From: CTSOIL-112 sp049291875
Lineage (GTDB): Bacteria > Pseudomonadota > Gammaproteobacteria > Burkholderiales > Burkholderiaceae
Direction of reading: 5' to 3'
DNA: 18,337 nucleotides
Assembly (NCBI GenBank): GCA_049291875.1
Contig: JBATQE010000014.1
Location: 1 to 18,337, forward strand
Made by a program: the position numbers and the translations under genes. This document shows, in pieces, positions 7,798 through 14,869 of the stretch (its first letter is position 1; every line of letters begins with the position of its first letter). The notes beneath the pieces are model-generated. The model was not told the DNA's origin. It worked only from the letters and a program-made list of their open reading frames with translations, and searched no databases.

Positions 7798-8141
7798 TGG
7801 ATCATTAAATACAGACTGCTGACAACACCCATCACCCTTTAGGGAGGGGTACAGGATGAAGAATAACGAATTTTAACTTTTTAAAATCAATTGGCTAAAG
7901 TTCACCACAACCTCTTAACTCTATCCGCAACACGGACGATGAGGCAAAATATGCATTTGTCAGTAATCGGCTTAATGGGGTTGGCTGAAAATTTGTTGTC
8001 ATTTTATCTGAACTACGAAATTAGTTCGTGATTAATGCTATTGCGTTGCTGCTGCGTGTTGCTTGTTGCGTGCTGTTTATTGCGTTTTGTTGTCCTCTAC
8101 CATCGGATGTGGTTTAATTGTTTCGTATATTTGGAGGAGCT
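7798..8141. other. Divergent spacer between mod and cls, no convincing gene
   Basis: These 344 bases separate the minus-strand mod-res operon from the plus-strand cls gene, so promoters for both should lie here, but I could not assign convincing -35/-10 pairs. One 26-codon ORF (7951-8031) has a TGAGG before it and is not claimed as a gene. The last part (8041-8098) contains almost no A on the plus strand. Confidence 0.5.
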
Positions 8142-9626
8142 ATGATTGTCCATTCTACTCAGTGGGTCAGCGCTTGGCCGATCATCGTGGTGGTCGTTCA
8201 TTATGTGTTGGTGTTGTATTTTGTCGGGCGGGTGATGTTGCGCCCGTACCGCGAGCCGGCCTCGCGCATCGCGTGGATGTTGTTGATTTTGGCCATTCCG
8301 GTGTTCGGTATGGTGGTTTATGTGTTGTTGGGTGAGACGAATGTCGGGGCGAAACGCGCGCAGCGCATGCATGAGGTGCGTGAGAGTTTGATTGAACGGT
8401 TTAAGGCTTCGCACATGGCGGATTTGATTCCGACTGCGATTTTGGACACGATTCCGGAGCGTTTTCATCAGGTGTTTCGCATTGGTCAGTCGGTCAATGG
8501 TTTTGCGCCGGTGGCGGGGAATCGAGCGGATTTGACCCGCGATTCGGCCAGTATGATTGATGATTTGGTGGCGGATATTGATGCGGCGACACAGCATGTG
8601 CATCTGTTGTTTTATATTTGGTTGGCGGATGAGAGCGGACTGAAGGTGGCGCATGCCTTGATCCGCGCGGCTCAGCGCGGGGTGGTGTGCCGCGTGTTGG
8701 TCGATGCTTTGGGTTCACGCGCCTTGATGCGTTCGCCGCATTGGCAGGAGATGCGTACGGCTGGGGTGCAGCAGGGGGTGGCTTTGTCGGTGGGCAATCC
8801 GTTTTTGCGCGTTTTGTATGGTCGGATTGATCTGCGCAATCACCGTAAAATCATGGTGATTGATAATGCGATCACGTATTGCGGCAGCCAAAATTGTGCG
8901 GATGCGGCATTCACGCCGAAGGCGAAATTTGCGCCGTGGGTGGATACGGTGGTGCGTTTTACCGGGCCGATTGTGTTTCAAAATCAGTTGGTGTTTATCA
9001 GTGACTGGGAGGCGACCACGGGCGAACGCTTGGATTTGTTGGATGAAATCGATCCGTCCATCGCCCACGAAACCGATGGTTTCCCCGCTCAGGTGATCGC
9101 GACCGGCCCGACCGAGCGGCATTCGGCCATGTCGGATGTGTTCATGAAGCTGATTGATATTGCCCAACATGAGTTGATCATCACCACGCCGTATTTCGTG
9201 CCGAATGAGGCGATTTTGAATGCTCTGTGCGTGGCTGCGCGCTGCGGTACGCAGGTGACGCTGATCGTGCCGCGCCGCAATGATTCGTGGATTGTCGCCG
9301 CCGCCAGCCGCAGTTATTACCGCACCTTGGTTCAGGCAGGCGTGCGAATTTTCGAATACAACGGCGGTTTGCTGCACGCGAAACTGCTGACCATCGACGG
9401 TGAAGTCACCCTGATCGGCTCGGCCAATATGGATCGTCGCAGTTTTGAGCTGAATTACGAGAACAACATTGCCCTGTATGACCGCACCCTGACCCAAAGC
9501 ATCATCGCACGCCAAAACGAGTACATCGCGGCGTCCACACCGGTTACCTTGGCCGACATAGATCAATGGCGCAAACCCAAACTGCTGTGGTACAACACGG
9601 TGGCGACCATGGGGCCGGTGCTTTAA
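8142..9626 (+). CDS. cls: Cardiolipin synthase, phospholipase D family
   Basis: This 494-residue membrane enzyme joins two phosphatidylglycerol molecules to give cardiolipin and glycerol at the inner membrane. Two hydrophobic segments open the protein (about 12-33 and 43-63), forming the usual PLDc_N anchor. Two HKD catalytic motifs follow: H234, K236, D241 in HRKIMVID and H412, K414, D419 in HAKLLTID, each followed by a GS(Q/A)N motif. The ATG at 8142 is supported by a strong GGAGGA five bases upstream. An upstream TTG at 8118 in frame would start before that site and is unlikely. Length and motif spacing fit bacterial ClsA-like enzymes. The gene meets tilS tail to tail, sharing TTAA as both stop codons. 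Confidence 0.93.
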   Translation: MIVHSTQWVSAWPIIVVVVHYVLVLYFVGRVMLRPYREPASRIAWMLLILAIPVFGMVVYVLLGETNVGAKRAQRMHEVRESLIERFKASHMADLIPTAILDTIPERFHQVFRIGQSVNGFAPVAGNRADLTRDSASMIDDLVADIDAATQHVHLLFYIWLADESGLKVAHALIRAAQRGVVCRVLVDALGSRALMRSPHWQEMRTAGVQQGVALSVGNPFLRVLYGRIDLRNHRKIMVIDNAITYCGSQNCADAAFTPKAKFAPWVDTVVRFTGPIVFQNQLVFISDWEATTGERLDLLDEIDPSIAHETDGFPAQVIATGPTERHSAMSDVFMKLIDIAQHELIITTPYFVPNEAILNALCVAARCGTQVTLIVPRRNDSWIVAAASRSYYRTLVQAGVRIFEYNGGLLHAKLLTIDGEVTLIGSANMDRRSFELNYENNIALYDRTLTQSIIARQNEYIAASTPVTLADIDQWRKPKLLWYNTVATMGPVL

Positions 9627-10843
9627 TGATCTGCTGGCAGCACATCGCCCACGCCAACCACATGCACCAGCCGCTCGCCATCGTACAGCAAGGGTAGCTG
9701 CCCGCGCAGCATCGGCGCGACGCCATACATTTGATAAGCGTGTTTCAGGTCAATGCTCGGACGATGATTCGCCAAACGCAAACGCTCGCCCCCCATTCGA
9801 GCGCGTATGCTCAGTCCCTCACGCGTGATGCGCGCACGCACCTCATCCGTCAAAAACCACTGGCCCGTCGGTAACAAGCGCGCGGCAATCCAATCGTGTT
9901 TTAACTGCGTCACCGCCCAGCCATCGGCATGCCGCCAACACATCTGCCGATTGTGCGCCGGTTTGCTCAATTGTCGGAGCAACTCATCCAACGCTGCGCG
10001 CGACGGCATACGCCAACCCATTTGCGCCATCCATTCGCGTAGCAAAATATGCGCCTGCTCTGCCGCATACTCACTCAAATTCACCGCACGCAAACGACCG
10101 CATTCGCCAATATCCACGCGGTGCGATACGCTGTGCCGCGCAATGATCTGCTGCGCCCACGCACTATCACTCGCCTGCTGCCGTTGCGCCGTTTGAATCG
10201 CATTCAAAATATCGGCGCGCCGTTGCGCCGTCAACGGCGCTTGCGCCAACTGCACCCGAATGGCGCTGCGTTTAAAGCGCGGATCAACATTCGACGGATC
10301 GTGTACATACTCAATGCCTTGCGCATGCGCATAGGCATAAATCTGCGCCCGCGACACCGTCAACCACGGGCGCAACCACGCGATACCATGCCGCTCCATG
10401 CGTGTCGGCATAGCGGACTGTCCACGCACCCCTGCGCCGCGCTCAGTTTGCAACAAATACGTTTCGATTTGATCATCCTCATGATGCGCCAGCACGATTT
10501 GCCGCACACCGTGCTGCCGCGCCAGATCGGCCAACGCACGATAACGCCCTTGCCGCGCCCACTCCTCCACACTCTGCGCCGGCGCCTGCGTGCGCGCATC
10601 CAAACGCCGCGTGTCAAACGACACGCCGAGCCGAGCCGCCGCCTCGCGTACCAAAACCTGCCAGCCATCGGCGGCAGCCTGCAAATCATGATGAATGTGA
10701 AATGCCCACAACGGCTGTTGAACCTCACGCGCCCGCGATGCGAGTACGTGCAGCAGACTCATTGAATCCACGCCGCCACTGACCGCTACCGCAGTCGGGA
10801 TGCGCAAATCGACGGATGAAAGGTTTTGAATCATATCGTTCAT
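9623..10843 (-). CDS. tilS: tRNA(Ile)-lysidine synthase
   Basis: TilS uses ATP and lysine to turn C34 of tRNA-Ile(CAU) into lysidine, so that the tRNA reads AUA and is charged with isoleucine. It is cytoplasmic and normally essential. The PP-loop SGGVDS is at residues 22-27 of the 406-residue form chosen here. The PP-ATPase domain covers about 1-190, and a C-terminal TilS domain follows (ERLRLANHR to the end). The open frame extends up to 10933, but those extra codons would cross the accA terminator, so the start must be downstream of it. ATG at 10843 is preferred; ATG at 10870 or 10834 are alternatives, and none has a good ribosome binding site. It follows accA on the same strand, an order I recall from several Proteobacteria. 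Confidence 0.9.
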   Translation of the reverse strand: MNDMIQNLSSVDLRIPTAVAVSGGVDSMSLLHVLASRAREVQQPLWAFHIHHDLQAAADGWQVLVREAAARLGVSFDTRRLDARTQAPAQSVEEWARQGRYRALADLARQHGVRQIVLAHHEDDQIETYLLQTERGAGVRGQSAMPTRMERHGIAWLRPWLTVSRAQIYAYAHAQGIEYVHDPSNVDPRFKRSAIRVQLAQAPLTAQRRADILNAIQTAQRQQASDSAWAQQIIARHSVSHRVDIGECGRLRAVNLSEYAAEQAHILLREWMAQMGWRMPSRAALDELLRQLSKPAHNRQMCWRHADGWAVTQLKHDWIAARLLPTGQWFLTDEVRARITREGLSIRARMGGERLRLANHRPSIDLKHAYQMYGVAPMLRGQLPLLYDGERLVHVVGVGDVLPADH

Positions 10844-10880
10844 GGTGCGAAAATTGAATTCAAACATCATAACAAAAACA

Positions 10881-10907
10881 AAAAAATAGGGCGCAGAAAT
10901 GCGCCCT
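10881..10907 (-). terminator. Intrinsic terminator between accA and tilS
   Basis: On the minus strand an 8-bp stem AGGGCGCA/TGCGCCCT (10888-10895 with 10900-10907 on plus) with a 4-base loop is followed by TA and six T, then further T-rich sequence. It lies 30 bases past the accA stop and ends about 37 bases before the preferred tilS start. It therefore may reduce, not abolish, transcription into tilS. Confidence 0.85.
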
Positions 10908-10936
10908 GTTTGATGAGTTAAACCACTTCCCAATGT

Positions 10937-11902
10937 TTATTTTTTCGCCTCGGTGAAATTGCCGTAGTTCATGATTTTTTCCATGCGGCCGGCGAGTAGT
11001 TCGTCATTCGGTTTGCTTTGCAGGGAAATCAGCGCGTCGGCCAAGGCTTTTTTGATGGTTTGCGCCGTGGCTTTGTGGTTGCGTTGTGCGCCGCCCAATG
11101 GCTCGCTCAGCACTTTATCGACCAAGCCGAGCTGTTTCAAGCGCGCGGCAGTAATGCCCATGGCTTCAGCCGCTTCCGATGCTTTGTCCGCGCTTTTCCA
11201 CAGGATTGAGGCGCAGCCTTCGGGCGAAATCACGGAGTAGATGGCGTATTGCAACATCAGTACGGTATCGGCCACCGCCACTGCGAGCGCACCGCCCGAG
11301 CCGCCTTCGCCAATTACGGTGGCGATGATCGGGGTTTTGAGTTTGGCCATTTCAAACAGGTTGCGGCCAATGGCTTCGGACTGGCCGCGTTCTTCCGCAC
11401 CGATGCCCGGATATGCACCCGGCGTGTCGATGAATGTGAAAATCGGCAGGCGATATTTTTCGGCCAAGTGCATCAGGCGCAACGCTTTGCGGTAGCCTTC
11501 GGGACGCGGCATGCCGAAATTGCGCAGGCCACGTTCTTTGGTATCACGGCCTTTTTGATGGCCGATGACCATGCACGGTTGGCCTTCGAATCGTGCCAAG
11601 CCGCCGACAATCGCGGCGTCATCGGCAAATGCACGGTCGCCGTGCAGTTCGTGAAAATCGGTGAAAATCAGGTCGATGTAGTCGAGCGTGTAAGGGCGTT
11701 GCGCATGACGCGCGACTTTGACCACTTGCCACGGTTCGAGTTTGGCGTAGGTGTCTTTGGTCAATTCATCGCTTTTTTTCTTCAGGCGCGCGATTTCTTC
11801 TGAGATATCGACCGCCGAGTCGCTTTGCACCAAACGCAGTTCTTCGATTTTGCTTTCTAAATCCGCAATTGGCTGTTCAAAGTCTAAAAATATTTGTCTC
11901 AC
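10937..11902 (-). CDS. accA: Acetyl-CoA carboxylase carboxyltransferase subunit alpha
   Basis: AccA with AccD moves the carboxyl group from carboxybiotin to acetyl-CoA, giving malonyl-CoA for fatty acid synthesis. The 321 residues match the usual family length. Recognisable parts are FLDFEQPIADLE at the start (5-16), RPYTLDYI (69-76), HGDRAFADD (87-95), FIDTPGAYPGIGAEERGQ (157-174) and the oxyanion-hole stretch GEGGSGGALA (198-207), then SPEGCASILWK (226-236). The start is a GTG at 11902 with GGAG seven bases upstream; the nearby ATG at 11906 is in another frame and meets a stop at once. The wording resembles betaproteobacterial AccA more than E. coli AccA. A terminator and then tilS follow. 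Confidence 0.97.
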   Translation of the reverse strand: MRQIFLDFEQPIADLESKIEELRLVQSDSAVDISEEIARLKKKSDELTKDTYAKLEPWQVVKVARHAQRPYTLDYIDLIFTDFHELHGDRAFADDAAIVGGLARFEGQPCMVIGHQKGRDTKERGLRNFGMPRPEGYRKALRLMHLAEKYRLPIFTFIDTPGAYPGIGAEERGQSEAIGRNLFEMAKLKTPIIATVIGEGGSGGALAVAVADTVLMLQYAIYSVISPEGCASILWKSADKASEAAEAMGITAARLKQLGLVDKVLSEPLGGAQRNHKATAQTIKKALADALISLQSKPNDELLAGRMEKIMNYGNFTEAKK

Positions 11903-12018
11903 ACCATTTCTCCGTGATTAGAACGGGCGCATTTTAACAAAGTTTTTCGCGCCCATGTGGGCAAAACACCGCACGTCCGTTCGTAAAATCGCTCTGCTCA
12001 AACACAGGAAAACCCGCG

Positions 12019-12714
12019 TCAATACGCAACTTCGACCGGATCAAGGCTGCGCCATAGGTACCATGTGGCGACACTCGCCCAAGGGGAAAATCGTTCAAAG
12101 TACAAAACCCGCGCCTGTTTGGGTGTCAGGCGCTGATCGATATGATAAGCCTTTTCCAAGCCGCGCAATAGCCCAATATCATCTACGGGGAATACATTGG
12201 GGCGCAGCAGCGTGAACATCAGGAACATTTCCGCTGTCCAACGACCTATCCCATGAATGCCGGACAACTCGTCAATGATGGCCTGATCGCTGCGCTGCGC
12301 CCAATAGTCGTGCCCTCGATGACTGATGCGATTGCGCACGAAAAATTGCGCCACTTCGTGCACATATTGCGCTTTTCGCGCTGACAGTCCGACGCTGCGC
12401 AATTGTTCCGGCGTACATTGCAGCATGGTTCTCGGCGTCATGCGCGGACACAGCGCCTCCAGGCGCGCCCAAATGCTATCGGCGGCGCGCACGGAGATTT
12501 GTTGCCCCACCACCGAGCGCATCAGGGTGTAAAACGGTTGCCCGCGCGAGCTCATAATGCTGTCGGGGTAACGTTGGATCAACGCCGCCATCACCGCATC
12601 GTTCTGCGCCAATTCGTGCGTGGCCTGCGACCAGTAATCGGGTCGCTGGTATCCGTTGCGACGGGAACTACGCCGAACGGGTTTGGAGGTGTTTTGAACG
12701 GCGGAGGTGGTCAT
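12019..12714 (-). CDS. alkA: DNA-3-methyladenine glycosylase, AlkA/HhH-GPD family
   Basis: This 231-residue enzyme belongs to the helix-hairpin-helix GPD glycosylases, which cut out 3-methyladenine and other alkylated bases in base excision repair. QPFYTLMRSVVGQQIS (59-74) fits the conserved helix of the family. The HhH motif is LSGIHGIGRWTAEM (150-163) and the catalytic aspartate is D179 in VFPVDDIGL. There is no iron-sulfur cysteine cluster, and no E. coli AlkA-type N-terminal domain, so it is closer to the short AlkA-like forms. The ATG at 12714 begins MTTSAVQN; the open frame goes up to 12795, but that would overlap the regulator gene. It lies 64 bases behind the LysR gene with no terminator between, so partial co-transcription is possible. 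The symbol is by family only. Confidence 0.88.
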   Translation of the reverse strand: MTTSAVQNTSKPVRRSSRRNGYQRPDYWSQATHELAQNDAVMAALIQRYPDSIMSSRGQPFYTLMRSVVGQQISVRAADSIWARLEALCPRMTPRTMLQCTPEQLRSVGLSARKAQYVHEVAQFFVRNRISHRGHDYWAQRSDQAIIDELSGIHGIGRWTAEMFLMFTLLRPNVFPVDDIGLLRGLEKAYHIDQRLTPKQARVLYFERFSPWASVATWYLWRSLDPVEVAY

Positions 12715-12778
12715 ATCTCTATCAGAAATACGGAAAAAGTAAAACCCTACTTGTCCCGCGTTTTCTATGTTTATTCGC

Positions 12779-13690
12779 TCAAGACCACGTATCAATCAGC
12801 GCACCGCCTTGTTCGAGCAAAAAGTGTTTAAATGCTTTGAGCGTCGGTGAGAGTTTTTTGTTTTTCAGGTGAATCACCTGCCATTTGCCCTGAATCGGTG
12901 TATCCACCACATCGAGCAGTACCATATAGCCCGCAGCCAATTCATGCCGAATCGTGCGTTGCGACAAAAAGCTCAAGCCCATATTCGCCATCACCGCCTG
13001 CTTGATGGTTTCGTTGCTCGGCATTTCCATGAACACCTTCATCTGCGCCTGATGTTCATCAAAACAGCGCTCCATCGCCGCGCGCGTGCCGGAGCCGCGT
13101 TCGCGCACGACGAACGGGTACTCGCTCAGCAATTCGTAGCTGATGTTTTTCTTACGCGAGAGCGGATGCGAAGGTGCGCAGACGAAGGCTTGCGGATTGC
13201 TGGCAAACGGCTCGCCCACATAGTCGGACGAATCGGGAACGCGCCCTGAAATGGCCAAATCCACTTCGTTGCGCTCAATCATGCCAAACACGTTTTCCTT
13301 GTTATCGATGTGCAAGCGCACATCAATCGTCGGGAACATGCGGTTAAACTGCACTAAAAGCATTGGGATAAAGTATTTACTGGTGCTGACAATCGCCAAG
13401 TCAATCTGCCCGCGTTTCATGCCGACGTGCTCGGCCATGACGGCTTCCAAATCCTTCAGCGAAGCGATCACTTGGCCGGCCTGCGCCATGAAGTCCTGTC
13501 CGGCGTGGGTCAGGCGAATATTGCGGCCGACACTTTCAAACAGCGCGATGCCGAATTCATCCTCCAACTGACGCAATTGCATCGATACCGCCGGCTGCGT
13601 GATGAATAATTTCTCTGCGGCCTTGGAAACCGAGCCGAGTTTGGCAACCTCGAAAAACGTCTTGAGCTGACGCAAGGTATAGTTAGGCAT
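12779..13690 (-). CDS. cbbR: CbbR-like LysR-family transcriptional regulator
   Basis: This 303-residue DNA-binding regulator has an N-terminal winged helix-turn-helix (about 5-65, LGSVSKAAEKLFITQPAVSM at 18-37) and a periplasmic-binding-like effector domain (about 95-295). Wording typical of CbbR/RbcR proteins is visible: GSGTRAAMERCF (199-210), SNETIKQAV (225-233), MVLLDVVDTPIQGKWQVIHL (256-275) and KKLSPTLKAFKHFLL (278-292). CbbR activates Calvin cycle genes in response to metabolites. Here it is divergent from rpe, tkt and gap, so these are the likely targets. The ATG at 13690 has GGAG six bases upstream; an upstream in-frame extension to 13846 lacks family similarity. Without RuBisCO genes in view the exact role stays open, and the symbol is by similarity. 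Confidence 0.85.
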   Translation of the reverse strand: MPNYTLRQLKTFFEVAKLGSVSKAAEKLFITQPAVSMQLRQLEDEFGIALFESVGRNIRLTHAGQDFMAQAGQVIASLKDLEAVMAEHVGMKRGQIDLAIVSTSKYFIPMLLVQFNRMFPTIDVRLHIDNKENVFGMIERNEVDLAISGRVPDSSDYVGEPFASNPQAFVCAPSHPLSRKKNISYELLSEYPFVVRERGSGTRAAMERCFDEHQAQMKVFMEMPSNETIKQAVMANMGLSFLSQRTIRHELAAGYMVLLDVVDTPIQGKWQVIHLKNKKLSPTLKAFKHFLLEQGGALIDTWS

Positions 13691-13845
13691 AAAATGCTCC
13701 GTGTGTTGTGCTGTGATGGCTGTTATGTCAAACAACCCTTTAAATAATCCTTTTAGTTGGATTTTTTGAAAATTTACGCAAAAAATCAAATCACGCTGAT
13801 TCTTTAAAAAAATTGAAACTTTCTGCTGCGAATCATACCAAGTCA

Positions 13846-13876
13846 TATCGAATTTATCAATTTTTTTGATGCGATA
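13846..13876. promoter_or_regulatory. Candidate LysR-type (CbbR) operator, T-N11-A
   Basis: The dyad ATCAA-N5-TTGAT (13856-13870) contains T13857 and A13869 exactly 11 bases apart, the classic LysR box form. It is enclosed by TATCG (13846-13850) and CGATA (13872-13876), giving an extended symmetric site. It lies about 155 bases upstream of the cbbR start and 90 bases upstream of the rpe promoter. Binding by the adjacent regulator is inference. Confidence 0.5.
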
Positions 13877-13958
13877 GAACCAATCAATACGATTTTTTTA
13901 TCAATCACACCACAGCGCTGACGCTAAATAAACACATCCGTTTGACCACGGATGCAAA

Positions 13959-13987
13959 TTGCCCTACCCGTTCAGGTGCTTTACAAT
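13959..13987 (+). promoter_or_regulatory. Probable sigma70 promoter of rpe
   Basis: TTGCCC (13959-13964) and TACAAT (13982-13987) are 17 bases apart, with 4 of 6 and 5 of 6 matches to the consensus. Transcription would start near 13994-13996, leaving a leader of about 25 bases. The -10 box overlaps the palindrome at 13983-13997, so a protein bound there could block it. Confidence 0.6.
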
Positions 13988-14018
13988 GGCGCATTGTCAT
14001 TTTTTAGAAAGCCAAACC

Positions 14019-14729
14019 ATGAGCGCAGCTTATCTCCCCCCGCAATTACGCATCGCCCCATCGATTTTATCGGCGGATTTCGCCCGACTCGGTGAGGAAG
14101 TGCGCGCCATCGAGGCCGCCGGTGCGGACTGGGTGCATTTTGATGTGATGGATAATCATTATGTGCCGAACCTGACCATCGGTCCGCTGGTGTGCGAGGC
14201 GATTCGCCCGCACGTGCAGATTCCGATTGACGTGCATTTGATGGTCGAGCCGGTCGATGCGCTGATTCCGATGTTTGCCAAAGCGGGCGCGAACATCATT
14301 ACCTTTCACCCCGAAGCCTCGCGCCACATTGACCGCACCTTGTCCTTGATTCGTGATCATGGCTGTCAAGCGGGTTTGGTGTTCAATCCGGCAACGCCGC
14401 TGTCGTTCATGGATCATGTCATGGACAAACTGGACGTGGTGTTATTAATGAGTGTGAACCCGGGATTCGGCGGGCAAGCGTTCATTCCCGAAACGCTGAA
14501 TAAACTGCGCGCCGCACGCGCCAAAATCGATGCGCATATGCAATCCGGCGGGCAAAAAATTCTGCTCGAAATCGACGGAGGCGTAAAAGTGGACAACATC
14601 GCGCAGATCGTTGCCGCCGGCGCGGATGTCTGCGTCGCAGGCAGCGCCGTTTTTGGCGCACCGGACGCAGATGGCGGCTATCGCGGCGTGATGCAGGCCT
14701 TGCGCGCGCCGGTTGAATTGAGCCAATAA
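14019..14729 (+). CDS. rpe: Ribulose-phosphate 3-epimerase
   Basis: Rpe interconverts ribulose 5-phosphate and xylulose 5-phosphate in the pentose phosphate pathway and the Calvin cycle. The 236-residue TIM barrel shows APSILSADFARLGEE (13-27), HFDVMDNHYVPNLTIGP (40-56), DVHLMVEP (71-78), MSVNPGFGGQAFIPE (144-158) and EIDGGV (184-189). D42 and D186 are the acid-base pair, and H40, D42, H73 and D186 hold the metal. The ATG at 14019 gives the standard start; an upstream in-frame ATG at 13959 would lie within the promoter. The ribosome binding site is weak (AGAAAG). A terminator follows. It is the first plus-strand gene after the divergent regulator. Confidence 0.97.
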   Translation: MSAAYLPPQLRIAPSILSADFARLGEEVRAIEAAGADWVHFDVMDNHYVPNLTIGPLVCEAIRPHVQIPIDVHLMVEPVDALIPMFAKAGANIITFHPEASRHIDRTLSLIRDHGCQAGLVFNPATPLSFMDHVMDKLDVVLLMSVNPGFGGQAFIPETLNKLRAARAKIDAHMQSGGQKILLEIDGGVKVDNIAQIVAAGADVCVAGSAVFGAPDADGGYRGVMQALRAPVELSQ

Positions 14730-14761
14730 ACATGCCGCAAGTTGACCGATAAATCCTCACG

Positions 14762-14804
14762 AATGACCGCCCATCAATGATAAAATGGCGGTCATTATTT
14801 TTTT
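14762..14804 (+). terminator. Intrinsic terminator after rpe
   Basis: AATGACCGCC (14762-14771) and GGCGGTCATT (14787-14796) form a perfect 10-bp stem, followed by A and seven T from 14798. It stands 32 bases after the rpe stop and 66 bases before tkt, so tkt probably has its own promoter or depends on read-through. Confidence 0.85.
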
Positions 14805-14869
14805 CCTATTTTCTATCACGCAGCACTCGTTTTAATTGTTCATCATTATTCTTTGAGAAAGCAAACAAC

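Larger units (their letters stand above)
13691..14018. promoter_or_regulatory. Divergent regulatory spacer between cbbR and rpe
   Basis: These 328 bases are AT-rich and rich in dyads. Perfect repeats are GATTTTTTG (13760-13768) with CAAAAAATC (13779-13787), ATCAA (13856-13860) with TTGAT (13866-13870), CATCCG (13935-13940) with CGGATG (13949-13954), and ACAATG (13983-13988) with CATTGT (13992-13997). They probably control both directions. No small gene is seen. Confidence 0.6.

Noticed and set aside
8715..9566. 283-codon minus-strand frame
   Set aside because: It is antisense to cls, which has both HKD motifs and a strong ribosome binding site.
10049..10765. 238-codon plus-strand frame
   Set aside because: It is antisense to tilS and has shadow-like Arg/Leu-rich composition.
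11925..11954. GGGCGC/GCGCCC inverted repeat upstream of accA as a terminator
   Set aside because: The 18-base gap and lack of a T-run after the stem make a terminator unlikely; it may lie in the accA promoter region.
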